This document shows, one piece after another, positions 22,910-34,905 of a stretch of DNA of 64,000 nt. Under the pieces are notes generated by a model. It searched no databases and was not told the origin of the DNA. It saw only the letters and a list, made by a program, of their open reading frames with translations. Source of the DNA: Platerodrilus igneus. Lineage: Eukaryota > Arthropoda > Insecta > Coleoptera > Lycidae. Both the position numbers and the translations under genes were made by a program. The stretch's first letter is position 1, and each line of letters begins with the position of its first letter. The stretch spans positions 1,845,829 through 1,909,828 of the forward strand of contig JARFIW010000835.1 of NCBI GenBank assembly GCA_036346225.1. The letters run 5' to 3'.

Positions 22910-23462
22910 CAAATCAATGAAGTGGTACATTTTTCCCATCTCTACATGAATATTATTTGCAATTGCTATAAATTGTCATAAAAAAAATCACGAAGTAGAT
23001 TTCTAAAGTCTGCAGAAGATTTCTGAAGTCTGCGAGCAGTTTTAAAAGACTGCGAGGCAATTTTAGTTTAACTGCAAAGGATTTCCAAGAGTATGTCGGA
23101 GATTTCGGGCCAAAATGAGACAGTATTGCAGAAATGAACAACCACGAGGTTTTCATTCGAAGATTATACCCACTTACTGAAATCAATGGAAACAACTTCA
23201 ATGTATAGAAAAACCATAGCATTAGAAATGGTTCGGAAAGAGTTTAGATGAAGCCAGTATTTGTGTCCAAAACATAGACCATATGGGAACAAAGCTACAA
23301 ACTTGATTGTTAAAACATGATATTGTATTGCCGATCGGTTGATACTTTGTAACAACAGCATACCCAAAATATCTTATTTTTAAATCTAACAAAAACAATC
23401 ATCAAACACTTGATAATATACATGGGATGGCAAAATGAATTTTAAGCCTATAGAAAATAGCC
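22910..23462. other. No gene recognised
   Basis: Flank between LINE A and the large palindrome. The repeated phrase TTCTGAAGTCTGC / TTCTAAAGTCTGC occurs near 23000-23050. No coding frame or element ends are supported. Confidence 0.35.
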
Positions 23463-24079
23463 TTATGTACCTGGCGCCCAACATCATCAAAAATTTTTAA
23501 AATTATTTAGTGGGTTTGTACCTCGTTTGAACCCGTTAGTACTAATTTTCATTTCGTTTGTACCAAAAAAGGTAACAAAATAAAAACAAATTAAAAAATA
23601 ATCGGCACACAACTTTAAGATATTTTAATTTCATCAACGCCATTCGATAGAGAATCGTTTCTACCTGTTTGTACCTCTTTCCAACAAGAACCGAGGTAGA
23701 GCATTTTTGAAGTTTCAGTGCATATGCAATGTTTAAGATATCCCAAAATGAGCATGATGATTCGACAGGGAATCGTCTACTGTGTTGTATTCCTGCGCTT
23801 AGCATTATCCAGTACTAACGACGAGAACGTGGCAGGGTTCTAGTTCCATTTTTGTTTTTTATTGTTTTTTTTTTGTTTGAAACGTTTTTGTTTCGTTTAT
23901 GTTTTTTGTTATATTTATTTTATATTTGTTGTTACAAATTTAATGTGTCTTAATTGTTATAGTTAGTAATTTTATAATAAAATAATAAAAAGAACAATTC
24001 GTATTTTATTACATGCAGACGTAAAATGTATTACGGTTATTTTACTGTTTTATGAATATTAAGAGGGATATTCTTTTTT

Positions 24080-24383
24080 TTTTGTAAAAGAGTTCTTGAT
24101 GATGTTGTTATAGGGGCCTTATTTTTACTCAAATCGTCGTATGTTCCCAATTTTCTGATATTCGATGACAGTGTGCAATATAATGTCCTATTTTTAGTTT
24201 ATTAGTACCACCGACGACATATTCTATTGCTGCGATAATTTTGTAGGAACAATTACAAAATTTGATATCGACTGGTATTTCAGAAATTGTAAACATACCA
24301 GACCACTTGGGACATCCGAGCCTTTCAGCGAATTCAGTCCATTGTAAACATTCAACATCTATAAAAAAATGCATTCCTGTCAT
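24080..24383 (-). pseudogene. USP-like C-terminal fragment, left arm
   Basis: Reading outward from the palindrome centre: TGMHFFIDVECLQWTEFAER, then GTNKLKIGHYIAHCHRISEN-W and, after a frameshift near 24135, DDLSKNKAPITTSSR. G-H-Y-x-A-x-C/x followed by W-x-x-x-D-D resembles the catalytic His box of ubiquitin-specific proteases (peptidase C19). Only this end of such a domain is visible; the Cys box is not seen. Function is therefore not claimed. Confidence 0.45.
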
Positions 24384-25107
24384 AATATTTATAATTAAGT
24401 TTTTTGCAAGTTTTTATTTGCAATTTTACTTTTGTAAATTGAAGATTTCAAATTATAAATTGATAAGATGCTATCAATAAATCAATATGCGAATCCGACG
24501 AGATGCCGAGATCGTATAGCAGCAAGTATCTACAACTCAAGTTAGAAATCCAAGCTATTATTTGAAGAACGTGATATTCAAAGAACACACTGATCATCAG
24601 AGGCACAAAAAAGTACCTATAGTGCATATACTGTCTTATAAGAGATATAGCAGCGAGGGTGGGAGTTGAAGAACAATCAACAGCCCGTGGTGCTGATGAA
24701 GAGACAGCGACAGTGATTTTGTTCTCAGTGCATGAGCAGAGCAACGCCAGCCACTCGCCGCAATAAGTGTACACGCACCGGCAGAAATAGTATCCCTCGA
24801 CGGCTCAGCCATCACTCGTGCCGGTTCGGCGCAATTATGCTTCAACTACCTTCCACCCTCGCTGCTATATCTCTTATAAGACAGTATATGCACTATAGGT
24901 ACTTTTTTGTACTTCTGATGATCAGTGTGTTCTTTGAAAATTACGTTCTTCAAATAATAGCTCGGATTTCTAACTTGAGTTGTAGATACTTGCTACTATA
25001 CGATCTCGGCATCTCGTTATCAGATTCGCGTATTGATAGCATTTTATTAATTTATAATTTGAAATCTTCAATTTACAAAAGTAAACTTGCAAAAAACTTA
25101 ATTGTAA

Positions 25108-25440
25108 ATATTACGACAGGAATGCATCTTTTTATAGATGAATGTTTACAATGGACCGAACTCGCTGAACAGCTCGGATATTCCGAGTGCCTGGTATGTT
25201 TACAATTTCCGAAAAACCAATTGATATCAAATTTTGTAATTGTTCCTACAAAATTATCGCAGCAATAGAATATGTCGTCGGTGGTACTAATAAACTAAAA
25301 ATAGGACATTATATTGCACACTGTCGTCGAATATCAGAAAATTGGAAAACACGACGATTTGAGTAAAAATAAGGCCTCCATAACAACATCATCAAGAACT
25401 CTTTTACCAAAAAAAAAAAAATCCCTCTTAATATTAATAA
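25108..25440 (+). pseudogene. USP-like C-terminal fragment, right arm copy 1
   Basis: Mirror copy of the left-arm fragment, with frameshifts: TGMHLFIDECLQWTELAEQL, a shifted KLKIGHYIAHC equivalent near 25300 and DDLSKNKASITTSSR near 25360. It runs outward from the centre, so the two arms are divergent. Confidence 0.45.
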
Positions 25441-25809
25441 AACAGTAAAATAACTGTAATACATTTTACGTCTGCATGTAATGAAATACGAATTGTTCTC
25501 TTTATTATTTTACTATAAAATTACTAATTATAACAATTAACACACATTAAATTTTTAATAACAAATATAAAATAAATATAACAAAAAACATAAACGAAAC
25601 AAAAAACGTTTCAAACAAAAAAACCAATAAAAACAAAAAACACAAAAGGAACTAGAATCCTGCCACGTCCTCGCCGTTAGTCCTGGATAATGCTAAGCGC
25701 AGGAATAAAACACGGTAAACAATTCCCTTTCGAATCATCATGCCCATTTTGGGATATCTAAAAACATTGCATATTTACTGAAACTTCAAAAATGCTCTAC
25801 CTTGGTTCC

Positions 25810-26010
25810 CGTTGAGGTTTCGAAAAACCAATTGATATTAAATTTTCTAATTGTTCCTACAAAATTATCGCAGCAATAGAATATGTAGGTGGTACAAATA
25901 AAATAGAGATAGGACATTATATTGCACACTGCGTCGAATATCAGGAAATTGGGAAACACGACGATTTGAGTAAAAATAAGGCCTCTATAACAACATCATT
26001 AAGAACTCTA
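25810..26010 (+). pseudogene. USP-like fragment, right arm copy 2
   Basis: A second, shorter direct copy in the right arm (IGHYIAHC and DDLSKNKASITTSLRT equivalents near 25910-26005), starting near KPIDIKFSNCSYKIIAA. It shows that the right arm gained an internal duplication of about 0.6 kb. Confidence 0.45.
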
Positions 26011-26735
26011 ACAAAAAAAAAGAATATCCCGCTTAATATTCATAAACAGTAAAATAAATGTATTACATATTACATCTGCACGTAATGAAATACGAATTGT
26101 TCTCTTTATTATTTTATTATGAAATTACTAATTATAACAATTAACAGACATTAAATTTTTAATAACAAATATAAAATAAATATAACAAAAAAATAAACGT
26201 TTCAAACAAAAAAAAACTAAAACCAACAAAAACAAAAATGGAACTAGAATCTTGCCACGTCCTCGCCATTAGTCCTGGAAAATGCTAAGCGCAAGAATAC
26301 AACACAGTAGACGATTCTCTTTCGAGTCCTCATGCTCATTTTGGAATATACTAAAACATTGCATATGCACCGAAATTTCAAAAACGCTCTACCTTGGTTC
26401 CCGTTAAGGTACAAATGAAGAGAGGTACAAACAGGTACAAATGATTTTCTATCGAATGACAAGCCGAAATTAAAATATCATAAAGTTGGAGGCCGGTTAT
26501 ATTTTTTTTATTACCCTATGAGGCACAAACGACATGAAAAGTGTCACAAACGGGTACAAACGATTATCTGTCGAATGGCGTTGACGAAATTAAAATATAC
26601 TAAAGTTGGGGCCGGTTATTTTTAAATTTTGTTACCCTTTGAGGTACAAACGAAATGAAAAGTGGTACAAACGAGGTACAAGCCCACTACATTATTAAAA
26701 AATTTTTTTTATGAAGTTGGGTGCCAGGTACATAA

Positions 26736-27288
26736 AGCTATAGAAAAGCTGTTGGTAGTTAATATTAGTTGTTAGTTACGAACATGTGACATGCATACAA
26801 GAGCCTTGAAATCTTGGTTAAATGTTACAAATGTCTTCAAATATGGGTCAAATGTCATTAAATGTCTGTCATTTTCAAATGCCAAATAAATATACACAAT
26901 TTTAATAAGTGACCAAACACGCTAGGGAGAGTAGTATTTGATACTAGACTACCAACTGTGGTTTTGAAGCGTTTCAATGGAAAACATTGCATCGTATCCA
27001 ATATAGAATATGCAGGGATTATGTTAGTTTTGAAATGCCACTTCTTATCATTTTATATTTATACAATAAACAATTAACCTCTCCATGTACGTTCTAAAAA
27101 ATACTTAGAACATACTTAGAACATATTACAAATCCATAAAAATTGATGGATTGTCAACACGTATTAAATTTGAATATGTTCAGAGTCAATTCGTATTAAC
27201 TTCTAGAAAGGAAATATGTTAAAGTTTTTATAATAAAAAGAAATTGTTGTTTGATGAATCAAGTGAAGAGGAACATGTATACAGTGTG
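26736..27288. other. No gene recognised
   Basis: Short AT-rich spacer between the palindrome and DD41D element 2. Tandem phrases such as ACTTAGAACATACTTAGAAC near 27105 are visible, and nothing else. Confidence 0.4.
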
Positions 27289-27290
27289 TA

Positions 27291-29680
27291 CAGTATAAAA
27301 TGCAGTACATGAGGATCTTGGAAACTGTAGGAGATACGATCTTGGTTAAATGGGACAAAAGTTGCATAATCATGAGGGTATTTCAGATCGGTTTTTAAAT
27401 TTCAAAAATTTTTCATAGGTTACTAGATAGAGGCAAAAAACACAAAATTGACGATTTCTTTATTTGTTCGTAGTTAGTCTACTAATTGAAATAGAATGTT
27501 CAAATTTGGTACATCAAGGTAATTCCCCATTGCGCCTCATATTTTCACCTTAGATTTTGTCTAGGGCATCTAGATTTTGCGTGACGATGTTCAACTTTTT
27601 ATTTTTAAATAGCCGCCATATTGGATTTTTACATTTTTGAAATGCCGACAAAAAACCATTTCCAAAGAGGTATAACATGGCTATGCTTGATTCAATCAAA
27701 ACACTAAAAATCACATAATTATGTTTTGGTCGTAGTAGGCTTTAATTTCCATTATGACAAAGAGAAACAATTGCTCGCTCAACATCTGAGAAACGTCAAA
27801 GTTTGTCCTTTATTTTATGTTTCAAGTAGTGCAGTTTAAAAAAAAAACAGTTAATTAATTTACATAGAAATTTAAGCAAAGCATTTGCGCTTGAAATGGA
27901 TCGCTTTACTAACCGTGATAAATATCAAATGTTAGAATGTTTTATTCTTTCTGGAAGGAATGATGTTAAAGCCGCTGAATTGTATTTAAATAAATACCCA
28001 GAAAAACATCAACCAAACAGATGTATGTTTAGGAGATTACAAAATAATTTAATAAATTATGGTAGTTTTGGCTTGTCTAAGAGAAATAGGCAAATTAAAA
28101 AAGATAATGAAAACAGCGTTTTACAAACAGTTGTCGAAAATCCTCGTACTTCTCTTAGACAAATTCAGAATATAACAGGTGTTGCTCATTCTACGGCAAG
28201 AGCTATTTTAAAACGTTTCAAGTACCATCCATATCATGAACGACCATGTCAGGGATTGCGTACTGAAGATCAAATTCGAAGAATGGAATTTTGTGCTTGG
28301 TACATCAGAAAGTGCAACGAAAATTCAAATTTTGAATATACAATTTTGTGGTCTGACGAAAGTCGATTTACGAATTGTGGTATGTTCAACCGCAAAAATA
28401 CAATTTTTTGGTCAGATGAAAATCCACATTTGAACCGCCAAATTAGACATCAAGTTAAATGGGGATTCAACGTCTGGATTGGTATTATTGGAAGCTACAT
28501 TATAGGTCCGTTTTTTTATGATGCAAATTTAAACTCTGCGAGATACTTAGATTTATTGCAGGGAAATGTGGCAGATAGACTAATAGAGCGTCCACTCGCT
28601 ACTTTGCAAAATATGATTTTTCAAAATGATGGCGCTCCACCCCACAATGCTCTGATTATTAGAATTTTGTTAAATTCTGAGTATAATGAAAACTGGATTG
28701 GAAATCGGGGACCAATTAAGTGGCCGGCGAGACACCGGCTTTAACTCCTCTAGATTTCTCTATATGGGGCCATTTAAAAAGTCGTGTGTACTCAAAAACG
28801 TATGATAATGTAGGGCAATTACAACAAGCAGGCCAAGAGGCCGTAAATAAAATAACTCCAACTATGATAAGACGATCTTGTAAAGGTGTTTATAAAAGGT
28901 GTCGATTGTGTGTTCAACAAAATGTGGGGTTATTTGAACATTTAAAATAAATAATGAATTCATGTGGCTAACTATTGTTATATTTTTTCCTTGATTGTTA
29001 ATTTGCAATTGTCTGAACATGAATAACAACTAAAAACAGCTTAAATAATATTTTGTATTGAATAGATGCTAGTTAGTATTTATTCTTTGTTAATGCATAG
29101 TTATGTAAGTTCTGATTAATACAGATTTATTTTCAATTTTCTACGTTTTTTACTGTTTTTATTACCACTGAAAATTGAGTTTATAATTTTTAGAGCAATT
29201 GTTTCTTTTTGTCATAATGGAAATTAAAGCCTACTATGACCAAAACATAATTATGTGATTTTTAGTGTTTTGATTCAATCAAACATTGTCATGTTATGCC
29301 TCTTTGGAAAGGGTTTTTTTGTCAGCATTTCAAAAATGTAAAAATTCAATATGGCGGCTATTTAAAAATAAAAAGTTGAACATCGTCACGCAAAATCTAG
29401 ATGTCATAGCTTAAAATCTAAGTTGAAAATGTGAAGCGCAATGGGGAATTACCATGATGTACCAAATTTGAACATTCTATTTCAATTAGTAGACTAACTA
29501 CGAGCAAATAAAGAAATCGTCAATTTTGTGTTTTTTGCCTCTATCTAGTAACCTATGAAAAATTTTTGAAATTTGAAAACCGATCTGAGATACCCTCATG
29601 ATTATGCAACTTTTGTCCCATTTAACCAAGATCGTATCTCCTACAGTTTCCAAGATCCCCATGTACTGCATTTTATACTG
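27291..29680 (+). mobile_element. DD41D IS630/Tc1/mariner-type element 2
   Basis: 2,390 bp with ends CAGTATAAAATGCAGTACAT and the complement, and TA duplications at 27289-27290 and 29681-29682. Terminal inverted repeats are ~487 bp (27291-27776 against 29193-29680) with only scattered mismatches. It encodes a nearly intact transposase and looks younger than element 1. Confidence 0.9.
27896..28950 (+). pseudogene. DD41D transposase, element 2 (single frameshift)
   Basis: About 350 codons. N-terminal region FTNRDKYQMLECFILSGRND and QPNRCMFRRLQ, then the second helix-turn-helix NPRTSLRQIQNITGVAHSTA. First catalytic region ILWSDESRFTNCGMFNRKN near residue 145; second IFQNDGAPPHN near 242. One base is missing near 28733, after which the third Asp region (LTPLDFSIWGHLKS) continues in the next frame to a stop at 28950. 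The second and third Asp are 41 residues apart by eye once the missing base is allowed for. All three acidic residues are kept, unlike element 1. Confidence 0.92.
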
Positions 29681-29682
29681 TA

Positions 29683-30290
29683 TATTAAAAGTTTGTATAT
29701 TTAACTGTGTGTGCTACTGATACCTTGAAAAATAACCATGCGATTCAAAATAATTCTTCAAAAGGAGCACTACCTTTGAAGCTATTAAAGCCCATTTCGC
29801 AAGTAAACCCAGTATTTCCATTTAATATTTACTTTCAAGCATTCAGCTCGAGCACATTCGTGCACATTTTCTAGTATAAAAACCCAACTACGATAAATAA
29901 CTTTCAAATTTTAATAAAACTTAAAATTGATTAAAGAATACTTTAATATTTGCTTTTATAAATAGCTATTATACTACGTAGAATAATTCTTGAAAGTATA
30001 AAACAAATCAATAGCAACAATTTCTACTTATTATTTAACTGATTACAAGTTTTCAGGCTTTGAGAATCACCACATTCCTTAGTTTAAGAAATTGAAGGTT
30101 TTCTAATATTCGTATCATAAATGAAATTCATACAAACTGTAAAGAAACAACCAATGCGTACCCATAAAAAGAAACTTAGTGTTACTATAATTTTCAAACT
30201 CGACACCCAATAGAACTTTATAAATATTTTGAGAACTGTCACCGATCACAAAGAACATTTGAATCACTTTCCCTATTTAAAAACAACTAC
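29683..30290. other. No gene recognised
   Basis: AT-rich flank of DD41D element 2. No frame or repeat boundary supported. Confidence 0.4.
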
Positions 30291-30299
30291 TAACCACTA

Positions 30300-30470
30300 A
30301 ATCTTGTGATTCTTGTTCTTTAGCGGTGAGCCGTCGTACTAGGACTTTCTCTCGTTGTAGGGATTCTCCTAGTTGAATGCGCAGCTTATCAACAGATTGG
30401 CGTAGCTCTGCAATATCGCCTGCAATCACGAGTGCATTAGCACTAGCACCACGCACTTCACTATTTTAAG
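30300..30470 (-). CDS. Possible host exon, coiled-coil protein (unrecognised)
   Basis: A stop-free minus-strand frame reads SEVRGASANALVIAGD, then a heptad-like stretch IAELRQSVDKLRIQLGES and LVRRLTAKEQESQD. Low-AT, charged, coiled-coil-like coding composition stands out from the surrounding DNA. It has no likeness to the transposon families nearby. It is probably downstream of the exon candidates at 30570-30775. The product is not identified; a pseudogene is possible. Confidence 0.4.
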
Positions 30471-30569
30471 ACATAACAGCGCACTCGACACTTGCACTTG
30501 TTACTACATATTTAACATCATAGTTAAGTAATAAGAAATTTATTATTGTCATAGTTTAAGTCAAAATAT

Positions 30570-30775
30570 TCCACAAATTCGTGGATAGAGTTAGAGTATC
30601 TACCTTCCTGTTGCCCTAATTTGTCCTCAATGACCGACACATACTCGTCCTGTTGCTTCCAGTGAGTGGACCATTGGCAGGAACTGAGCTCGGCTGCTTC
30701 GTTATCTGTTAAAATTACCTTTGTCCTTCTACGTTCATCTGGATTTGATAGCTCCGACATCATAGTTTTCCGCCT
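30570..30775 (-). CDS. Possible 5' host exon(s), unrecognised
   Basis: From an ATG near 30765 the minus strand reads MMSELSNPDERRRTK, then VILTDNEAAELSSCQWSTH and QDEYVSVIEDKLGQQEG. A donor-like GAAG|GTAGAT sits near 30594, and an alternative ACAAAG|GTAATT lies near 30718. With the frame at 30300-30470 it may form the 5' part of a small coiled-coil host gene on the minus strand. I cannot name the gene. Confidence 0.4.
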
Positions 30776-30799
30776 CCTATGGGTATGCAATGTTGAATA

Positions 30800-31730
30800 A
30801 ATGGGAGCGTGAGGTTTATAAATAGAACTTACGTATTAGAGGTATTTTTAAAAAAACTACCATAAACTGCTATAAAAAAAACACACACTATTTTCTCGCA
30901 CAATTAAACATGAACTATGGTCACTTTCTCTAAAAAAAATTATACTTAAATTGTACAACGCCACAAAATTCCATTCCTTGTCATTCAACTTGCATGCCGA
31001 TAAAACAGGATCCACTACTATAATATACGTATTCTTTTAGTATTCAATAACGACGCCAAAGGGTGAATACAAACTAAACCTATTTCATTTTTTTAAAAAT
31101 ACCAGTAAAAATATTTCATTAGTAATAGTGATATAGATGTCTTATCTAACCTATGATGTATACTTAAAAAACTAAGGAAATTTATAAAGTTAAAAAAATT
31201 TCACAACAGAAATCCTTACTAGCATTACTTCATAGATGGCTCCACGTTTAAAAACAAACTTTTAAGCTAAGATGCGTTCATGAAAGTAATAGAGCTCGCC
31301 TAATGCAACCTGGAGCGTTCATTACTTTAATTAAAAAATTTGTTACTGCAACCTCAGAATACAATTTTTGTTATATCCTAGAGTAATAGCAGTGTTTAAT
31401 AAGTTTTTTGTGTAATATTGATCTTTTTTAGCCATTGCGTTTTTAGTGATAAGGCATGTGATTAATTTTGTATAGTGATAACAAAACAATGAAGAAAGGC
31501 GGTTTCCAATGTTCAGTTCAGAACTTGGATGTTCCAATCCAACAGCAACCACCTACAAAGTACAAAGCAATGTATTATATGACTATATTCAATCAACACT
31601 ATAAGGTTACACAGATGTTGCTTTCCGAGTTGTAATAATATTACATAAACAACGTTACAGTCAAAATAGCAGCATTCTATACGCAATATTGTAAGATGCT
31701 TTAAGTAAATTGCAGCAATAAATAACTTTA
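30800..31730. other. No gene recognised
   Basis: AT-rich DNA. It could be promoter and 5' flank of the exon candidates on the minus strand, but I see no defined element. Confidence 0.35.
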
Positions 31731-31734
31731 AACT

Positions 31735-32015
31735 AACATAATGCCCATGTAATACTGCAAATTTCTTATTAACATTTCAATTTTAAAACTTACAACAGTT
31801 ATTAAAGTTTACTTCATATTATTGCAAATAATCCTCCTTGTTTTATTCACTTTTGAAGCCGAGAAGACACAAATCACCCAAGTAAGTTTGCTCTTCTCCG
31901 CTCACAAAAGTGGAAAAAACAGGATTATTTGCATAAATATAAAGTATACTTTTACTGTTTTAAAATTAAAATGTTATAAGAAGTTTTGATTGCAACATTA
32001 CTGTATATGGACATC
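31735..32015. repeat. Long imperfect hairpin (MITE-like)
   Basis: Two arms pair around about 31880: GCAAATAATCCTCCTTGTTT and TCACTTTTG on the left against GAAAAAACAGGATTATTTGC and CACAAAAGTG on the right. Weaker pairing continues outward (ATTTCAATTTTAAAAC against GTTTTAAAATTAAAAT). No coding frame. Target duplications could not be set. Confidence 0.5.
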
Positions 32016-32350
32016 ATTAGCCAGGAAATAAAAAAGAGTTGATGATTTAGCCGAACCTTTGTCATTCTAAGAGGCTAGTTAACGTGAGCGACGACATAAA
32101 CAGTTTAATCATTCTGCTAAAAAATGGTTCATTTTTTTTAATACGCACTTTCGAATGTTAAATATTCATAATACCATGCTTGGAATGGTAAGGGTTCGGT
32201 TAATATAGCACCTACAGGTAATAAAGATTATATGGCTTTTGTGATGTTGTTTTTGTCTCTTCTTAATGAAGCACCTTACAAAATTGAAAAAAAAACATTT
32301 GTGAATTATTTGCAACAATATGAAATATACTTCGAAAATTTTACTGCCTT
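32016..32350. other. No gene recognised
   Basis: Flank between the hairpin and a SINE copy; no supported feature. Confidence 0.35.
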
Positions 32351-32356
32351 TAACCA

Positions 32357-32628
32357 GTGGCGGTTCCATAGTTTAGTTGGTCTGCGTGCGACTACTAAAC
32401 CCAAGGTCCCGGGTACTAGTCCTGATATGGTTCGTTTGAAAACTGTTAGGTGAGCATTTTTTCACAAAAATACATTGTTCGGATGAAAGGTAAAATGTAG
32501 GTCCTGTGTGTGAGTGTTGTCACGCATGTAAAAGATCCCTATCCAAAAGTTCAGCAAAATTTCCAAGTAAAAAATACTCACTTTTTTTGCCAATGTAGTA
32601 CCTTCAGGCGAAGCATTGTTTCTGAAAT
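32357..32628 (+). repeat. tRNA-derived SINE, copy 1
   Basis: Starts with a tRNA-like head: A-box-like TAGTTTAGTTGGTCTGCG and B-box-like GGGTACTAGTCC (diverged from GGTTCGAATCC). It then has the family body with GGTGAGCATTTTTTCACAAA, TGTCACGCATG and ACCTTCAGGCGAAGCATTG. The same ~250 bp body occurs inverted at 36902-37200 and 49285-49530. Confidence 0.7.
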
Positions 32629-32670
32629 AGCAGGCTACTAAATGTGCTGTTTTGTCAAATTTTTTGTTCA

Positions 32671-33735
32671 CGTAATATAGTCGTAGGATTATCATAAAAT
32701 ACTCGAGTAACTGTTACTTGAGACTAACCCGAAAGGTGGTTTGCAAATATAAATTAAGATTACTACACGAGAATCTTGAAACATTTTAATACGGACATTT
32801 TTCTGACATCTATATTTCTATGAGAATGTGTTACGTGCCAAATTGGCACTAAACATTGTCTTAGCTTAATTTTTATGTGCGGAAGTTTTTGCGCCTTAAA
32901 ATTTAAAAGACTTGGCGTGTATTTTCGTCACGACAGAGGGCGTTTGCGCGAGAACGCGCGGGAACTTCGCGCCGACGCGTGAAAGAAAAAAGGTGGGAAA
33001 CGGGGCTTTTTACCTTTGACCTTCGTGAAGAGCGGTTTTGTTCAGGTGTCGTATCGTGCCTTTGTCTTTATCTATGTAGATTTCCTTGCCTTGCTTATCT
33101 GTTTGTCGCCCCTTATACCTGGTTTTCCCTGTTTATTCCCTACATAGGTAGGAGGTAATTTGTAGCCGTTTTGCCTTTGAACATCGAGAAGGGCGGTCGT
33201 GTCTGGTATCGTATCTTCATTTTTATTATGTAGATTTCCTTTTGCTTATCTTTGTTTGTTTTTACCTAATTAACCTATTCCTTATCGTTCCGCTACATAT
33301 AGGAATCTGATACGACCCTGGAGCAGTCCCACGACCCTAGAACGAGCCGGATGTCCATGCTCCGCTAACAGCTAACCGGAGCAGTCACCATCTTTAACTA
33401 TCTTAAAGGGGGCTCTAGCCATTTGGACGGCGTACCCTCCGTTAATTGCCTTAAAAGGGCCATCAGTAGCCCTGATGGACTTCAACAGAAGCCAACTTTA
33501 ACTCAACCCCGCAGGACGTCGGATTTCTTATGTAAGTACTTTAATTGCTTAATTTGTTTGCTAATTTAATTTATATTTTTCCGCAAATAGCGTATTTAAT
33601 TTGTTATTGGTGACGTCATTGTCAGATGGCCTGTGTAAAGCTTGGAGCTACCACCTGCCGTGGCGTCGCTTATTTCGCGCTTGCGCGATGTAATTACGAC
33701 TTTTAAATTGTAAGAAATGTCTCTCATACATCACA
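32671..33735 (-). repeat. Gypsy 3' LTR, interrupted
   Basis: Matches 48447-48596 (for example ATATTTCTATGAGA and CTCATACATCACA). Its plus-strand start has CG where the other copy has TG. The insert at 32829-33715 with its AATG duplication divides it. Confidence 0.85.
32829..33715. mobile_element. Solo-LTR-like element, copy 1
   Basis: 887 bp, ends TGTTACGTGCC ... TTGTAAGA, with 4 bp duplications AATG at 32825-32828 and 33716-33719. Shared with copies 2 and 3: GGCGTGTATTTTCGTCAC-type block, GAGTGCGTTTGCGC-type block, GTATCGTATCGTGCC, ATGTAGATTTCCTT and, near the end, GTGACGTCATTGTCAGATGG. No coding frame. TG start and 4 bp duplication fit a solo LTR of a Gypsy-type element. Confidence 0.75.
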
Positions 33736-33914
33736 GACCTCCCTCATAAGATTACAGGAAATTTTCAAAATAAAATATCATAAAAAAATTTAAGACAAAG
33801 ATATAAACTTAAGTTACAAATTTAAGCGATCAGGAGGCTTAATAATACGTCTAGGTCTATCAGGAACCTTACATCTAATTTAGTTTTCAACTGCCTCCAC
33901 CTTACTCTCTACTA

Positions 33915-34905
33915 CTAAAGATACATAATGTTCCTTATTCTAACAAAAAGATCTACACTACTTCCCTGAAACATTTCGGATATAACTACATGCTCACTAT
34001 TTCCATTTACCCCTTCACTGAGACTTACATTAACGTTCGGTATGAACCTTACGCTCATCGCACTAACTTTACTATTCAATTTAGATCCATCAATTTGACC
34101 GTAATTCACTATTTGCTCTGAATGCCTCTTCCAAATAATATTTTCTTCTTCAAGTAACTTACATAAATAATTCCTTACTCCTAAAACTTCTAACACTACG
34201 GCCTTTTTCCAAACATTTCCCTTTCCTACCCTATAATCCCTCACATAGCATACCTCTCCTTTCACAAACTGAACGTCTCTTTTGCCATGATGGAATCTTA
34301 TTTGATTATCCCGAGCAATATCACGCACTTCCTTTCTCATGAAGTCCAATCTAGTTTTAACCTTTCTTTTAAACATTATTTGAGAAGGACACGTCTCGGT
34401 GGTACAATGGGGTGTGTTTCGGTAAGAAAACAAATACCTGCTGATTAGCTTACTCAAAGAAATTCTCTTATTACAAGCATTATACAATGCTTTAGTTAAA
34501 TTATCCTTTAAGGTACGAACTTGATTTTCAGCCGCTCCATTTGTGGATGGTATGGTGGTGATGTAACATGAACAATACCGTTACACTTACAAAATATTTC
34601 AAATTCCTCTGAAACTAACTGCGCACCATTATCAGATATAATTTTATTTGGTAACTCTAACGAAAAGAAAAAATCTCTTAATTTTTCTAATGTTTCCTTA
34701 GTCTTCTTTCTGTTCATTTGATACACTTCGAGCCATTTTGAAAATGAGTAAACAATTAATAAAAATACTTTACCGTGAAATAGACCAACAAAATCAATAT
34801 GAATTCTATCAAAAACGTCTTTAGACTCTTCGAATTTTACTAAAATAGATTTAGGAGGATTTCTAGAATTAGATAAACATACTGTACAAGTTTTACTTAA
34901 TGCTT
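33915..34905 (-). pseudogene. Gypsy integrase (core and C-terminal region)
   Basis: Minus strand: IHIDFVGLFHGKVF (first Asp, near 34790), IISDNGAQLVSEEF (second Asp), then a frameshift near 34530 after which NGAAENQVRTLK carries the catalytic Glu. Downstream SYRNTPHCTTETCPSQIMFK and the C-terminal part (GEVCYVRDYRVGKGNVWKK) run to about 33915. Integrase would insert the cDNA. The catalytic triad is visible but split between frames. Confidence 0.85.

Larger units (their letters stand above)
23463..26735. mobile_element. Foldback-like element: 3.3 kb near-palindrome
   Basis: Ends TTATGTACCTGGCGCCCAAC and GTTGGGTGCCAGGTACATAA mirror each other. The left arm (about 23463-24670) and right arm (about 24845-26735) are inverted copies around a ~170 bp unique centre near 24755. 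The right arm contains an extra direct duplication (about 25210-25790 against 25810-26400). The outer parts carry several GGTACAAAC-type repeats (near 23520, 23660, 26410, 26560 and 26650). Each arm holds a divergent copy of the same protein fragment. Whole-arm symmetry suggests a Foldback-type element or an inverted duplication of one element. Confidence 0.7.

Noticed and set aside
24636..25268. Opposed frames of 108 and 178 codons at the palindrome centre as a gene
   Set aside because: Mostly mirror sequence of the two arms; only the USP-like end has recognisable conservation.
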